Assembly: GCA_004282875.1 (NCBI GenBank)
Contig: SHLT01000012.1
Span: 1-39,640, forward strand
Reading direction: 5' to 3'
DNA: 39,640 nucleotides
Origin: Chromatiales bacterium
Lineage (GTDB): Bacteria > Pseudomonadota > Gammaproteobacteria > Steroidobacterales > Woeseiaceae
The position numbers and the translations under genes are program-made. The notes below the pieces were generated by a model, which worked only from the letters and a program-made list of their open reading frames with translations, ran no database searches and had not been told where the DNA came from. Below, piece after piece: positions 8,426 through 18,780 of the stretch (within the stretch, counting starts at the first letter, position 1; each line of letters starts with the position of its first letter).

Positions 8426-9622
8426 CTACCATCGATAAAGAAGCACTGGCGTGCCTGCCGGGAACTGCGACTCGTCAAGCGCAAGCTCCACATAGCCGTC
8501 GGTGCCCGACAACGCCGTGAAATCGCCGGACGTGTTGGTCTTGACCGGCATGGCCAGGACCTCACCCGCCGAACTGGAGACGAGGCGCACGGGCTGGAAA
8601 CAGGTGAGCGCGGGCTCGAAGGTCACGTCGGACGTTAGCGCGGCAAACTCGGGTGGTCGAGTGTGTGCAGCCGATGCCTTCGACAGCGCCGGAATGACGT
8701 ATTGTCGACAACAAACCAGCGCCGACACGGGATTGCCCGGCAAGGCAAACACGGCCTTGCCGCCCGGCGCTGTTCCGAACCACATCGGCTTGCCCGGGCG
8801 CTGGCTGATCCTGTGGAAGTTCACCCGGACGCCGAGTTCGGCGAGGACTTCGGGCACGTAGTCGGCTTTGCCCATCGATACCCCGCCGCTCAGGATCAGC
8901 ACATCGGCTTCCCGCAAATGCCCGGCAATGCGCTCACGCAGCACGTCGCGCTCGTCGACGAGATGATCGTGCGCGCAGTCGGAGTAGCCGTGTTGCAATA
9001 GCAGTGTCTGGATGGCCGGACCGTTCGACAACCGTATCTGGTGTGGTTTGATGGGAGCGCCCGCAGCAATGAGTTCGTTGCCCGTGGATATGACACGAAT
9101 GACCGGCAGTCGGCTGACTTCGACGCTGGCCAGGCCGGCCGAGGCAATAACAGCGACGTCCGCCGGCGCGATGCGCTTGCCGGGTCCCAGCAAGTGACTT
9201 CCCGCGGCGTGATCCGATGCGCGCGGGTGAATAAACTGCTGTGCTCGCGGTTCGTAAGCCGCCTCGAGCGTCGCGACGCCGTCATTCGTTGCGATGCGTT
9301 CGACGGGGACGATGCAATCCGCGTTGGCAGGCAGCGATGCGCCGGTCATGATCTCAATGCAATGGCCGGGCATTAGCTCTGCCGCCGCATCGCCGGCCAT
9401 CTGCGTGCACTGAATGTCAAACTGGCGCTGGCCGCCCGCGAAATCTGCGTGTGAGATCGCGATGCCGTCCATCATGACGCGGTCGAAAGGAGGCTGGTCG
9501 CGCTCGGCGACAACAGTCTGGCGCAGGACGCGCCCGGCTGCGAGAGTCAGGTCGACAGCCTCAGGCGGCAGTTCCGGCATAGCGGCCAGGATCCGGTCGA
9601 GCGCCTCGGCTGTGGTCAGCAC
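8426..9622 (-). CDS. moeA: Molybdopterin molybdenumtransferase MoeA
   Basis: A 398-residue enzyme that inserts molybdate into adenylated molybdopterin in molybdenum cofactor synthesis. Seen motifs are [10 protein letters not shown] in the N-terminal domain, [10 protein letters not shown], the catalytic-domain [17 protein letters not shown], and [14 protein letters not shown]. The length is close to E. coli MoeA (about 411). It follows purD after 3 bp. That is not a functional pairing, but a molybdopterin enzyme, MsrP, is encoded elsewhere in the window. No other moa/moe genes are present here. Confidence 0.95.
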   Translation of the reverse strand: MLTTAEALDRILAAMPELPPEAVDLTLAAGRVLRQTVVAERDQPPFDRVMMDGIAISHADFAGGQRQFDIQCTQMAGDAAAELMPGHCIEIMTGASLPANADCIVPVERIATNDGVATLEAAYEPRAQQFIHPRASDHAAGSHLLGPGKRIAPADVAVIASAGLASVEVSRLPVIRVISTGNELIAAGAPIKPHQIRLSNGPAIQTLLLQHGYSDCAHDHLVDERDVLRERIAGHLREADVLILSGGVSMGKADYVPEVLAELGVRVNFHRISQRPGKPMWFGTAPGGKAVFALPGNPVSALVCCRQYVIPALSKASAAHTRPPEFAALTSDVTFEPALTCFQPVRLVSSSAGEVLAMPVKTNTSGDFTALSGTDGYVELALDESQFPAGTPVLLYRW

Positions 9623-9625
9623 GGC

Positions 9626-10915
9626 TTAAGAGCGCTCCCGCGCGATCGCCCGGTGCCCGATGTCGCGTCGGAAATAGGCGTCTTCCCAGTCGATTTTGTC
9701 GACTGCCGCGTAGGCGTCCTGTGCAGCCTCTGCAACCGTGTCACCGAGACCGACGACGCACAATACGCGACCGCCGCTGGTTACGACCTGGTCGCCATCC
9801 ATTGCGGTACCCGCATGAAAGACCTTCTGTGTGTTGCTGTCGGCGACGTCGAGACCAGTAATGACCTTGCCCTTCGCATAAGCTGCCGGATAGCCGCCCG
9901 CCGCCATGACGACGCCGAGTGCCGCGCGCGTGTCCCAGGTCGCATCGCGCTCCCGCAAGTCGCCTTCGAGCGTCGACAGGCAGACATCGACGAGATCGGA
10001 CTTGAGCCGTGCCAGGACAGGCTGGGTCTCGGGATCACCCATGCGGCAATTGAATTCAATGACCTTCGGCGTGCCGTCGTCCATGATCATGAGCCCTGCA
10101 TACAGGAAGCCGAGGTAGGGATTGCCATCGGCTTTCATGCCATCGAGGGTTGGCCGGATGACCTCATCCATGATGCGTTTCTGGATGTTCGCCGTGACGA
10201 CCGGCGCCGGGGAGTAGGCGCCCATGCCGCCTGTATTTGGGCCGACGTCGCCTTCGTCGCGCGCCTTGTGATCCTGAGAGGTGGCCAGCGGCAGGACCGT
10301 GTCACCGTCTGTAATGACGATGAAGCTCGCTTCTTCACCGTCCAGGAACTCCTCGACGACAATTGTCGCGCCTGCCTCGCCGAAGCTGCCACCGGCGAGC
10401 ATATCGGTTGCCGCCTGTTCGGCTTCCTCGAGCGTCATGGCGACGATAACGCCCTTGCCGGCCGCAAGGCCGTCGGCCTTGATGACGATCGGTGCGCCCT
10501 GTTTCCGGATGTAGTCGAGGGCCGGCTCGAGTTCCGAGAAGTTCCCGTAGGCGGCTGTCGGGATAGCGTGCCGCGCCAGGAAGTCCTTGGTAAACGCTTT
10601 GGACCCTTCGAGCTGCGCGGCGGCGGCTGTCGGGCCGAAGCAGGGCAAGCCCAATGCATTGAACCTGTCGACGATCCCGGCGACCAGTGGCGCCTCGGGT
10701 CCGACGATGGTCAGGCGGACACCTTCCGTTTGCGCCAGCGTCGCGAGCGCTTCGATGTCGTCGGCGGAGACGTCCACATTTCGGACTTTATCCTCGCGCG
10801 CGGTGCCGGCATTACCGGGCGCGACGAGGACTTCATTCACACGGGGCGACTGGGCGCACTTCCAGGCCAGCGCATGTTCGCGGCCACCGGATCCGATTAT
10901 GAGAATATTCATCAA
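9626..10915 (-). CDS. purD: Phosphoribosylamine-glycine ligase (GAR synthetase)
   Basis: A 429-residue ATP-grasp ligase for the second step of purine synthesis, joining glycine to phosphoribosylamine. Typical features are the N-terminal [28 protein letters not shown], the ATP-grasp stretch [13 protein letters not shown] with [13 protein letters not shown], and [14 protein letters not shown]. The length is the usual one. Its ATG overlaps the purH stop by 4 bp, so the two are translationally coupled. Confidence 0.98.
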   Translation of the reverse strand: MMNILIIGSGGREHALAWKCAQSPRVNEVLVAPGNAGTAREDKVRNVDVSADDIEALATLAQTEGVRLTIVGPEAPLVAGIVDRFNALGLPCFGPTAAAAQLEGSKAFTKDFLARHAIPTAAYGNFSELEPALDYIRKQGAPIVIKADGLAAGKGVIVAMTLEEAEQAATDMLAGGSFGEAGATIVVEEFLDGEEASFIVITDGDTVLPLATSQDHKARDEGDVGPNTGGMGAYSPAPVVTANIQKRIMDEVIRPTLDGMKADGNPYLGFLYAGLMIMDDGTPKVIEFNCRMGDPETQPVLARLKSDLVDVCLSTLEGDLRERDATWDTRAALGVVMAAGGYPAAYAKGKVITGLDVADSNTQKVFHAGTAMDGDQVVTSGGRVLCVVGLGDTVAEAAQDAYAAVDKIDWEDAYFRRDIGHRAIARERS

Positions 10916-12462
10916 TGCCGGAAGTGTCGCATGCCCGTGAAGACCATCGCGAGACCGTGCTCATTGGCGGCCGCGATGACCTCGTCGTCTCGCATGGAGC
11001 CGCCGGGCTGGATGATCGCCGAGATACCGGTTTCCGCGGCCGCATCAATGCCATCGCGGAACGGGAAGAAGGCATCGGATGCCATGACGGAACCACCAAC
11101 GTCGAGGCCTTCGTCCGCGGCCTTGATCGCCGCGATCCTGGTTGAGTAGACGCGGCTCATTTGCCCGGCGCCGACGCCGATGGTCATGCTGTCTTTGCAG
11201 AAGATAATGGCATTGGATTTGACGTATTTAACGACGGTCCAGGCAAACAGCATGTCCTCGACCTGCTCGGGACTCGGTGCTTTTTCCGTGACGACCTTGA
11301 GGTCGTCGGCTGTAATGACCCCGAGGTCGCCGGTCTGGACGAGCAGGCCGCCGGAAACTTTCTTGAAATCGAATCCGCCGGCAACGGCATCGGACCATGG
11401 GCCGGTCTCGAGCACGCGGACGTTCTTCTTGGCCGCGCAGACGTCGGCCGCATCGGCCGCGATCGTCGGCGCGATAATGACTTCAACAAACTGCTTTTCG
11501 ATAATCGCCGACGCCGTCTTGGCATCGAGCGGCCGGTTAAATGCGATGATCCCGCCAAATGCCGATGTCGGGTCCGTCCTGAACGCTTTTTCATAGGCTT
11601 CGAGGATGTCCCCGGCGACCGCAACACCGCAAGGATTAGCGTGTTTGACGATGACGCAGGCCGGGCTCTCGAACTGTTTGACGCATTCGAGTGCCGCGTC
11701 GCTGTCCGCGATATTATTGTAGGACAGGGCCTTGCCCTGCACCTGCTTGGCGGATGCCAGCGAGCCCGGAGCGGCCTGTTGATCGACGTAGAACGCCGCT
11801 TCCTGGTGGGGATTCTCACCGTAGCGAAGTTTTTCCGACAGCCCACCCGAATACAAGAAGCGCTCGCCGAGTACAGCATCGTCAAGCGATGCAAAAAGAT
11901 ACTTCGTAATCGCCGTGTCGTAGCTTGCCGTATGTGCGTAGGCTTTGGCGGCCAGGCGCCGCCGGTCTTCGAGTTCGAGTCCGTCGCCCTGCAGTTTGCC
12001 GAGTACCGAAGCGTAGTCGTCCGGGCTGACGCAAACAGCCACGCCGTCGTGATTCTTGCTCGCCGCGCGAATCATTGCGGGCCCGCCGATATCGATATTC
12101 TCGATGGCGTCGTCGATCGTCGCGTCATCACGGGCGATCGTCTGTTCAAACGGATAGAGATTAACGACGAGCAGGTCGATCGGCTCGATGCCGTGTTCGT
12201 CCATGACGGCTTCGTCGGTGCCGCGGCGGCCCAGCAAACCGCCGTGAATCACGGGGTGCAGCGTCTTGACGCGGCCGTCCATGATTTCGGGAAAGCCCGT
12301 CTTTTCGGATACCTCGATGACCTCAAGGCCCGCTTCACGGAGCTGGCGGCAGGTGCCGCCGGTGGACAGTACTTCGACGCCGAGTTCGGCGAGGCCCTGT
12401 ACAAAAGGGACCAGTCCACGCTTGTCAGAAACACTGACCAGCGCGCGTCTTACATTGAACAT
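10912..12462 (-). CDS. purH: Bifunctional AICAR formyltransferase/IMP cyclohydrolase
   Basis: A 516-residue enzyme carrying out the last two steps to IMP. The N-terminal MGS-like cyclohydrolase domain shows [14 protein letters not shown] and [16 protein letters not shown]. The transformylase domain shows the catalytic [13 protein letters not shown] and, near the end, [12 protein letters not shown] and [18 protein letters not shown]. It lies 19 bp after fis and overlaps purD by 4 bp, reproducing the common dusB-fis-purH-purD order. Confidence 0.98.
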   Translation of the reverse strand: MFNVRRALVSVSDKRGLVPFVQGLAELGVEVLSTGGTCRQLREAGLEVIEVSEKTGFPEIMDGRVKTLHPVIHGGLLGRRGTDEAVMDEHGIEPIDLLVVNLYPFEQTIARDDATIDDAIENIDIGGPAMIRAASKNHDGVAVCVSPDDYASVLGKLQGDGLELEDRRRLAAKAYAHTASYDTAITKYLFASLDDAVLGERFLYSGGLSEKLRYGENPHQEAAFYVDQQAAPGSLASAKQVQGKALSYNNIADSDAALECVKQFESPACVIVKHANPCGVAVAGDILEAYEKAFRTDPTSAFGGIIAFNRPLDAKTASAIIEKQFVEVIIAPTIAADAADVCAAKKNVRVLETGPWSDAVAGGFDFKKVSGGLLVQTGDLGVITADDLKVVTEKAPSPEQVEDMLFAWTVVKYVKSNAIIFCKDSMTIGVGAGQMSRVYSTRIAAIKAADEGLDVGGSVMASDAFFPFRDGIDAAAETGISAIIQPGGSMRDDEVIAAANEHGLAMVFTGMRHFRH

Positions 12463-12481
12463 GTTTTATCCTGGGGAAGGG

Positions 12482-12754
12482 TTACTGAATGATTGAATAC
12501 GATCTGAGTTTCTTGCGCAGAGTGCCGCGGTTGATGCCGAGAATTCCGGCAGCCTGGCTCTGGTTACCGTCCGTATAGTCCATCACGGCCTTGAAAAGCG
12601 GGCGTTCTACCTCGCCAATGACGAGATCATATAACTCGCCAGGGCGGTCGCCATTGAGCGTAGCGAAATACTGATCGAGGGCGTCTTCAGTGTGTTTGCA
12701 GAGTGGCTTCTTGCTGGAGTTCAGGTTGGTTTTTTTGTTCTTTTTCTGTGCCAC
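12482..12754 (-). CDS. fis: Nucleoid-associated DNA-binding protein Fis
   Basis: A 90-residue protein that matches Fis along its helical core (ALDQYFATLNGDRPGELYDL) and ends in the helix-turn-helix GNQSQAAGILGINRGTLRKKL. It is expected to bend DNA and regulate growth-phase genes. The N-terminal tail is lysine- and asparagine-rich (MAQKKNKKTNLNSSKK) and unlike E. coli Fis. The ATG at 12754 would overlap the dusB 3' end by 68 bp. There is no other obvious start before the conserved core. The dusB-fis linkage matches enterobacteria and pseudomonads. Confidence 0.95.
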   Translation of the reverse strand: MAQKKNKKTNLNSSKKPLCKHTEDALDQYFATLNGDRPGELYDLVIGEVERPLFKAVMDYTDGNQSQAAGILGINRGTLRKKLRSYSIIQ

Positions 12755-13742
12755 GTTGGTCCATCCCCGAGAAGTACTGCTCCGTCAAACGTAGTTGTTC
12801 CGAAGCGCTGTCAACACGCACCACCCGATGCCGATATGTTTCGGCGTTTTCCAGGTTTTCGCAGTACCAGGTCAGATGTTTGCGCGCCACCCTGACACCG
12901 GTGGTTTCCCCATAAAACCGGTGCAGTTCGTCAAGGTGGCCGAGCATAATATCACGCAATTCATTTTTTTCTAGCTGCGTATTTACCGCAACCGGATCGA
13001 GCGCGGCGTTCAGCTCGCGGAAGATCCATGGATGGCCTTGCGCACCCCGGCCGATCATCAAGCCGTCAGCATTCGTTAGGCGCAAAACTTCAAGCGACTT
13101 CTCAACTGTAGCGATGTCGCCGTTGGCGATAACGGGGATCTCGACATTTTCCTTCACGCGCGCAATCGTCTCGTACTCGGCGTCACCTTTGTAACGATCC
13201 GCGCGCGTACGGCCATGAATAGCCAGGGAGCGGACGCCGGCATCCTGTGCAATTTTTCCGATCTGGACTGCATTGCGATGCTCCCGGTCCCATCCCGTCC
13301 TGAATTTCAGCGTTACGGGCACGTCGACGGCGTTCACGACGGTACCAAGAATGGACGCGACGAGTTTCTCGTCCCTGAGCAGCGCCGATCCCGCCGCCTT
13401 CTTGCAGACTTTCTTAGCAGGGCAACCCATGTTGATGTCAATGATCTGCGCGCCGCGCTCGACGCACGCCTGCGCGGCGATCGCCAGCTGCTCCGGTTCG
13501 GAACCGGCGATCTGCACGGCCACCGGTTCTGCATCGAGGTCGAGGTCAAGTCGATGCCGCGATTTGGGTGTTTGCCAGAGGCTTGTATCGGCGGTGGTCA
13601 TCTCCGAGGTCGTCATACCCGCACCGAAATGCCGGCAGATGCGCCGAAACGGCGCATCCGTCACGCCGGCCATGGGCGCGAGCACAAAGGGGCTTGTGAG
13701 CGTATAGGGTCCTATGCGGAGCGGCTGACGTTGCTCGGCCAC
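12687..13742 (-). CDS. dusB: tRNA-dihydrouridine synthase B
   Basis: A flavoenzyme that reduces uridine in tRNA. From a GTG at 13742 it has 351 residues and begins VAEQRQPLRIGPYTLTSP, directly followed by the family signature LAPMAGVTDAPFRRICR. Further motifs are INMGCPAKKVCKKAAGSALL (the catalytic Cys lies in this region), FRTGWD, SLAIHGRTRADRYKG and IANGDI. A longer frame to 13901 exists but would lie inside the upstream zinc-ribbon gene and lacks family similarity. The GTG is placed 1 bp after that gene's stop. The C-terminus overlaps fis. Confidence 0.95.
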   Translation of the reverse strand: MAEQRQPLRIGPYTLTSPFVLAPMAGVTDAPFRRICRHFGAGMTTSEMTTADTSLWQTPKSRHRLDLDLDAEPVAVQIAGSEPEQLAIAAQACVERGAQIIDINMGCPAKKVCKKAAGSALLRDEKLVASILGTVVNAVDVPVTLKFRTGWDREHRNAVQIGKIAQDAGVRSLAIHGRTRADRYKGDAEYETIARVKENVEIPVIANGDIATVEKSLEVLRLTNADGLMIGRGAQGHPWIFRELNAALDPVAVNTQLEKNELRDIMLGHLDELHRFYGETTGVRVARKHLTWYCENLENAETYRHRVVRVDSASEQLRLTEQYFSGMDQRGTEKEQKNQPELQQEATLQTH

Positions 13743-13743
13743 C

Positions 13744-16023
13744 CTATTTGAAGCCGTCGTCCTTGCAGCGCAGCCGGGCATCCGCGGTGCGGTAGCAGGC
13801 CCGGAGCCTGAAACTCGCGGCGGCAACATCGGGAGATTCGATGGTGATAACGGCATTAAATGTATTGCCGGGCTCAACCAGCTTGCGCGGGTCGAGATCA
13901 TTGGTCAGGTAGTCTGCGGGGTCGAGGACGCGACTGCCAATGGTCTCTTCGAAACGATCTGTCAATGAAATGCCAATCAGCGGATAGGGGAGAGGCTTGT
14001 CCGACTTATTGCCGACACGCGAATAGATTGTCAGGTTTTCGTCACCCTCGTCGGTGCTTCCCTTGGTGGCCTCGAAGCGCCAACCGGTGATGTCCCACTC
14101 GGGCGACAGCGGCTTGCCGAGCGCGCGATAGAGTGGCCCGATCACATTATTGAACGCCGGTATCGTCGCGAGCGTATCGCGAGACTGGTGCACGTATTGC
14201 ACGCCGAGGACAAGCACTAGCAGAATTATGCCGGCTATGAGTCCATAGCGACGATGGCCGGTGTGTACGGCGTCTTCGGATTCGCGCGCTGCGGCATCGA
14301 TACTGGCTAATGTTTCCGCGGCCGCAGCGGTGTCAGCCTCTGTCGTATCAATATCCCCGGCCGAGCTAAAGGCCTCGCCTTCCATGATGATTGATTCAAA
14401 GCCGGCACTCGTGTCCTTGAGTGCTTCCTCGCCCTTGCTCCTTTTTGCGCTCTTCTTGCCTTTTCGTGCCTTGTCTTCAGCGTCGGCCTCGGCAATGACG
14501 ATGGTCGAAGCGAAGCCGTCCTCGTCTTTGACGGCGAGCGCGAGCAGATCCTGGTCGATCTGCATATTGATGGTTTGCTCCTCTTCCGTCATTGGCGGCA
14601 CGTCGTAGCGGTCGTCCGGCTCGACTTCGTCGACGATGTCCGGCTCCTGGCCTTCGTCGTCGGCCTCATCGAGGTCTGCCGCCAGTTCGTCGTCGAGGTC
14701 ATCCTGACGCGCTTCTGTACCCTCGTCCCGGGGTTCATCGCCCCCGATCAGCTCGAGCTGCGTTGCGTCTTCGGGTTCCGGTTCGGCAACCGCTTCCAAC
14801 ACGGCATCGAGATGCGTTTCGTCCACCTCGTCGACGAAGTCCTCGTCGAGCAGGTCCTCGAGTTCAATTCCCTCGTCGTTGCTCCCGGCGAGCAGCTCGT
14901 CGAGATCGATGTCGTCCTCGACGGGCAGTTCCTGTTGCGCCTCGAGGGCTTCGTGCATGCCGCTCAGATCAATGCCCATTGCCTCGGCCTGAATTGCAAA
15001 CTGGGAATCCATGTCGAGCGGTTCTTCGAGGTCGATATTGTCCAGATCGACGTCCTCGAGTTCGACTTCCTCGGTCGCGGCTTCGAGGGCTTCGGCGACA
15101 TCGTCGTCGGGTAGTTCGAGCTCCTGCGGTGCGTCCGGTTCGTCCGCCAGGTCGGGCTCGCCGAGCGCGTCGATCACGACATCGGCCGGCGCCGCCACAG
15201 CCTCTGCGAGATCTGCGAATTCGCCGAGAATGTCGTTCCACTCATCCGGCTCGCTCAGGTCGAGGTCTGCCTGGGGATCGTCTTCGACGGCTTCCTCCGG
15301 TTCAGGATCCGGCTGCAGGTCGCCGGTTGCGAAATCGCCCTCGACATAGCCGTCATCATCCAGTGCAAAATCCTCGGGCAGAGGCGTATTGTCGTCAAAG
15401 CGAATTTCGTCAACCGATGTCCGGGTGAATTCATCGGCCGGCTCCTCAAAAATCTCGGGCGCGTCGACGACGGCGGGTGTTTCGGTCAGGAACTGATCGA
15501 CCGGCGTTGGCGACTCATCCAGGAATTCATCAATTATCTGGTCGTCCGCAGCCGCCTCAGCCGCCGGCTCGTCAGCAGGCAGGTCAACAACCGGGTAAGC
15601 AGCAGCGTCAGCAGCCAGGTCAACAACCGGGTCGCCAGGCGCTTCGGCAGCCGGTTCGGCTACCGGGTCGTCGGCCGCGGCCTCTCCAATTTCCTCGTCA
15701 TCCAGTACGCGCCACTCGACGCCCGTATCCTCGATGCGAATATCCGACCCCGCCAGCTCATCCAGTGTTTTCAAGAGGGCGGCGCTTTGCTCAGCCGAAA
15801 TGGACTTGGGGAGTCCGTCACCCGGGGCTGGCTCGGGTTTGAGTTCGGGTAAAACGGCATCGCCTTCGACGGCAACTTGCTGCTCAGGCATGGTTTCCGA
15901 CAGGTAGGCAAGTGCATTGAATGCGTTGCCACAGCCGCCGCAACGGACTTTACCGGCGGCCTGCTTCAGGACATCCGCCGTCACGCGAAACGCGGTGCTG
16001 CAATCAGGGCATTGCGTATACAT
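13744..16023 (-). CDS. MJ0042-type zinc-ribbon/DUF3426 membrane protein with giant acidic linker
   Basis: A 759-residue protein. It has an N-terminal zinc ribbon (Cys5, Cys8, Cys28, Cys31), a very long Asp/Glu/Ala-rich region (about 50-590), one membrane helix (about 593-613, YGLIAGIILLVLVLGVQYV) and a C-terminal DUF3426 domain (about 614-759, with PLSPEWDITGWRFEATKGS and the two late cysteines). Family members between prmA and dusB are usually 250-400 residues, so the linker is greatly expanded. Part of it consists of near-repeats such as PVVDLAAD/PVVDLPAD with a 12-residue period. The function of the family is unknown to me. The start adjoins the prmA stop without a gap. Confidence 0.9.
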   Translation of the reverse strand: MYTQCPDCSTAFRVTADVLKQAAGKVRCGGCGNAFNALAYLSETMPEQQVAVEGDAVLPELKPEPAPGDGLPKSISAEQSAALLKTLDELAGSDIRIEDTGVEWRVLDDEEIGEAAADDPVAEPAAEAPGDPVVDLAADAAAYPVVDLPADEPAAEAAADDQIIDEFLDESPTPVDQFLTETPAVVDAPEIFEEPADEFTRTSVDEIRFDDNTPLPEDFALDDDGYVEGDFATGDLQPDPEPEEAVEDDPQADLDLSEPDEWNDILGEFADLAEAVAAPADVVIDALGEPDLADEPDAPQELELPDDDVAEALEAATEEVELEDVDLDNIDLEEPLDMDSQFAIQAEAMGIDLSGMHEALEAQQELPVEDDIDLDELLAGSNDEGIELEDLLDEDFVDEVDETHLDAVLEAVAEPEPEDATQLELIGGDEPRDEGTEARQDDLDDELAADLDEADDEGQEPDIVDEVEPDDRYDVPPMTEEEQTINMQIDQDLLALAVKDEDGFASTIVIAEADAEDKARKGKKSAKRSKGEEALKDTSAGFESIIMEGEAFSSAGDIDTTEADTAAAAETLASIDAAARESEDAVHTGHRRYGLIAGIILLVLVLGVQYVHQSRDTLATIPAFNNVIGPLYRALGKPLSPEWDITGWRFEATKGSTDEGDENLTIYSRVGNKSDKPLPYPLIGISLTDRFEETIGSRVLDPADYLTNDLDPRKLVEPGNTFNAVITIESPDVAAASFRLRACYRTADARLRCKDDGFK
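15580..15632. repeat. Short direct repeat in the acidic linker of the DUF3426 gene
   Basis: The 17-mer CAGGTCAACAACCGGGT occurs at 15580-15596 and again at 15616-15632, 36 bp apart. This is an exact multiple of three and encodes two copies of a PVVDL-type segment 12 residues apart. It suggests recent in-frame duplication within the linker. Confidence 0.8.
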
Positions 16024-16923
16024 CTAGTCGTCTAACCGTTTCAAACCTGTCAATCGTGACCATATCTGGCCGTCCTGTTCCCTGAAAACGGGTTTATCAA
16101 ACTCGATCCAGGGCCTGTAAGCCTGCATTACCTCGTCGGCTTGTTCACATAATACGCCCGACAAGGCTAGGATACCGCCCCCCGCCAGCAGTGATGTGAT
16201 GGAATCGGCAAACTGGACAAGCGGTCCGGCGAGAATATTTGCGACGACGACGTCGAATTCCCCCTGAATTCCGCTCGGGCTACCTGTTACGCGTAATGTC
16301 TGGTTGACCTGGTTGTGGACGGCGTTTTGCTGCGTGGCGGTAATTGCCTGCGGATCTATGTCCATTGCCGTTGCTGACCGGCAGCCCAGCTTCAGGGCGG
16401 CAATGGCGAGAACGCCTGAGCCGCAACCGTAATCCAGCAGTTTCTTGCCGGCGAGCTCGAGGCCATCCAGCCACTCGAGGCACATTGCCGTGGTGGGATG
16501 CGTGCCGGTCCCAAATGCGAGCCCGGGGTCGAGGTCGACAACGACCGCATTCTCCGCATCGACGGTGTCGCCCGTCGGGCAAATCCAGAGGCGTTCGCCA
16601 AACCGCATGGCGCCGAAGTCCTTCAGCCATTCGCGCTCCCAGTCGCGGTCGGCGAGATCCTCGATATGGTGCAGCGGGAGCCTGTCGATACCGAGTTCGG
16701 CCGTAAGCGCATTGCTAAATGCCGCCACGTCCGTGTCGCCGGAGAGCAAACCCGTGACCCGCGTATTGGACCACAGCGGCGTTTCCCCGGGCCCCGGCTC
16801 GAGAACCGGATCGTCTCCGGCATCGGACAGGGTGACTGAATGAGCGCCGAGTCGCAGGAATGCATCCTCAACGATGCCTGGATCCAGCGCGTCGAGGTCC
16901 ATGACGAACTGCCGCCATTGCAC
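16024..16923 (-). CDS. prmA: Ribosomal protein L11 methyltransferase
   Basis: A 299-residue SAM-dependent methyltransferase that trimethylates ribosomal protein L11. The N-terminal L11-recognition domain is followed by FGTGTHPTTAMCLEWLDGL, the SAM-binding LLDYGCGSGVLAIAALKLG and the catalytic-type VVANILAGPLVQFA. Length and motifs match E. coli PrmA (293). It follows accC after 14 bp in the conserved aroQ-accBC-prmA order. Confidence 0.97.
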   Translation of the reverse strand: MQWRQFVMDLDALDPGIVEDAFLRLGAHSVTLSDAGDDPVLEPGPGETPLWSNTRVTGLLSGDTDVAAFSNALTAELGIDRLPLHHIEDLADRDWEREWLKDFGAMRFGERLWICPTGDTVDAENAVVVDLDPGLAFGTGTHPTTAMCLEWLDGLELAGKKLLDYGCGSGVLAIAALKLGCRSATAMDIDPQAITATQQNAVHNQVNQTLRVTGSPSGIQGEFDVVVANILAGPLVQFADSITSLLAGGGILALSGVLCEQADEVMQAYRPWIEFDKPVFREQDGQIWSRLTGLKRLDD

Positions 16924-16937
16924 TTTCTTGTGCTCCG

Positions 16938-18281
16938 TCAGGTCAGCCCGAGACGTTTCTCGAGATAATGAATATCCGTTCCACCGGCCTGGAAGGCCGC
17001 GTGTTGGAAGATTTCCTGGTGCAGCGGCACATTGGTCTTGATGCCTTCGATGACAATTTCCGACAGCGCATTCTTCATACGGGCGAACGCCGCATCGCGA
17101 TTCTCGCCGTGCGCGATTAGCTTGCCGATCATCGAATCGTAGTAGGGCGGTACCCTATAGCCGCTGTATACATGGCTCTCCATGCGAATACCCGGGCCGC
17201 CGGGTGAGTGCCAGAGCGTCACAAGTCCGGGTGATGGCATGAAGTTTTTCGGGTCTTCTGCATTGATACGACACTCGATCGCATGGCCCTGTATTTTGAC
17301 GTCGTCCTGCGTGATGGTCAGTTTTTCGCCGCTCGCGATTCGCAATTGCTCGCGTACGATATCGACACCCGTGATCATTTCGGTCACGGGATGCTCGACC
17401 TGCAGGCGCGTGTTCATTTCGATGAAGTAGAACTCGTCGTCCTCGTACAGGAACTCGAATGTGCCGGCACTGCGATAGCCGATCTCGCGACAGGCATTCA
17501 CACAGCGATCGCCGATCCGTTGGCGCTGTTCTTCGGTGATGCCCGGGGCAGGGGCCTCCTCGATGACTTTCTGGTGGCGGCGCTGCATGGAGCAGTCGCG
17601 CTCACCAAGGTGAATCGCGTTGCCATGGGTGTCGGCAAGTACCTGGAACTCCACGTGTCGTGGTTTTTCCAGGAACTTCTCCATGTAGACGACATCGTTG
17701 GCGAACGCTGCCCGTGCTTCGGCCTTGGTTACGGTGATGGCTGCGATCAAAGAGGCTTCCGCGTGCACGACGCGCATTCCGCGGCCGCCGCCGCCGCCCG
17801 ATGCCTTGATGATGATCGGGTAGCCGATCTCGCGGGCGAGGCGCATGTTCTCGTCCGGATCGTCGCCAAGAGGGCCGTCAGAGCCAGGAACACAGGGAAC
17901 GCCAGCCGCTTTCATGGCCTTGATGGCCGAGACCTTGTCGCCCATCAGGCGAATCGAATCGGCTTTCGGCCCGATGAACGTGAAGCCACTCGATTCGCAG
18001 CGCTCCGCGAAGTCGGCGTTTTCAGAGAGAAACCCGTAGCCCGGATGAATCCCTGTGGCGTCGGTGACCTCCGCCGCGCTGATAATCGCGGGCATATTCA
18101 AATAGCTGTCATTTGACTGCGGCGGTCCGATGCAGACGGTCTCGTCGGCGAGCAGGACGTGCTTCAGGTTGTTGTCCGCGGTGGAATGCACGGCAACGGT
18201 TTTGATACCCATTTCACGGCAGGCGCGCAGGATACGTAGCGCGATCTCGCCGCGGTTGGCAATTACGATTTTTTCCAACAT
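16938..18281 (-). CDS. accC: Acetyl-CoA carboxylase biotin carboxylase subunit
   Basis: A 447-residue ATP-grasp enzyme that carboxylates biotin on AccB with bicarbonate and ATP, the first step of fatty-acid synthesis. Motifs are [20 protein letters not shown] at the N-terminus, the glycine-rich ATP loop [46 protein letters not shown] and [16 protein letters not shown]. It lies 14 bp after accB. The carboxyltransferase subunits AccA/AccD are not in the window. Confidence 0.98.
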   Translation of the reverse strand: MLEKIVIANRGEIALRILRACREMGIKTVAVHSTADNNLKHVLLADETVCIGPPQSNDSYLNMPAIISAAEVTDATGIHPGYGFLSENADFAERCESSGFTFIGPKADSIRLMGDKVSAIKAMKAAGVPCVPGSDGPLGDDPDENMRLAREIGYPIIIKASGGGGGRGMRVVHAEASLIAAITVTKAEARAAFANDVVYMEKFLEKPRHVEFQVLADTHGNAIHLGERDCSMQRRHQKVIEEAPAPGITEEQRQRIGDRCVNACREIGYRSAGTFEFLYEDDEFYFIEMNTRLQVEHPVTEMITGVDIVREQLRIASGEKLTITQDDVKIQGHAIECRINAEDPKNFMPSPGLVTLWHSPGGPGIRMESHVYSGYRVPPYYDSMIGKLIAHGENRDAAFARMKNALSEIVIEGIKTNVPLHQEIFQHAAFQAGGTDIHYLEKRLGLT

Positions 18282-18295
18282 GTCGACGGACTCGC

Positions 18296-18778
18296 TTAGT
18301 CGCCCTGGCGTTGGTCGATGACGAACAATGTCTGTCCGAACTCGACGGGTTCGCCATTCTGGATTCGAATCGATTTAACGACGCCGGAGACGTCGGCTTC
18401 GATCTGGTTCATCATCTTCATGGCCTCGATGATGCAAAGCGTGTCGCCCTCATTCACGCGATCGCCGACCTGGACGTAAGGTGCGGCACCAGGCGACGAC
18501 GCGGCATAGTAAGTGCCGACCATTGGTGCGGTGACTTCGAATCCGTCCTCTTCAGCGACCTCAGCCGGCGCCGCGGGTGCTGGCGCGGGTGCTGCCGCCG
18601 GCGCGGGCGCAGCCGCTGGCGCAGCCACGGGTGCTGCAGCAACGACAGGTGCCGCCGCTGGAGCATGTGCTGAATATCGACTGATTCTTACCGACTCTTC
18701 GCCTTCCGTAATTTCGATCTCTGCGATCCCTGACTCATCCAGTAGTTCGATCAGTTTTTTTACTTTTCTAATGTCCAT
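18296..18778 (-). CDS. accB: Biotin carboxyl carrier protein of acetyl-CoA carboxylase
   Basis: A 160-residue carrier protein. The N-terminal part ([20 protein letters not shown]) is followed by an Ala/Pro-rich flexible linker (about 35-75) and the biotinyl domain with the biotinylated lysine in [17 protein letters not shown]. It shuttles carboxybiotin between AccC and the carboxyltransferase. It starts 2 bp after the aroQ stop and is co-transcribed with accC. Confidence 0.98.
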   Translation of the reverse strand: MDIRKVKKLIELLDESGIAEIEITEGEESVRISRYSAHAPAAAPVVAAAPVAAPAAAPAPAAAPAPAPAAPAEVAEEDGFEVTAPMVGTYYAASSPGAAPYVQVGDRVNEGDTLCIIEAMKMMNQIEADVSGVVKSIRIQNGEPVEFGQTLFVIDQRQGD

Positions 18779-18780
18779 TT

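Noticed and set aside
9653-12492. Two long plus-strand open frames (about 500 and 440 codons) opposite purD and purH
   Set aside because: They lie fully antisense to two unambiguous enzymes, have odd composition and no recognisable motifs, and arise from high-GC codon bias.
13743-13901. Longer dusB reading frame starting at 13901
   Set aside because: It would overlap the zinc-ribbon gene by about 160 bp with non-conserved sequence. GTG 13742 precedes the conserved N-terminus directly.
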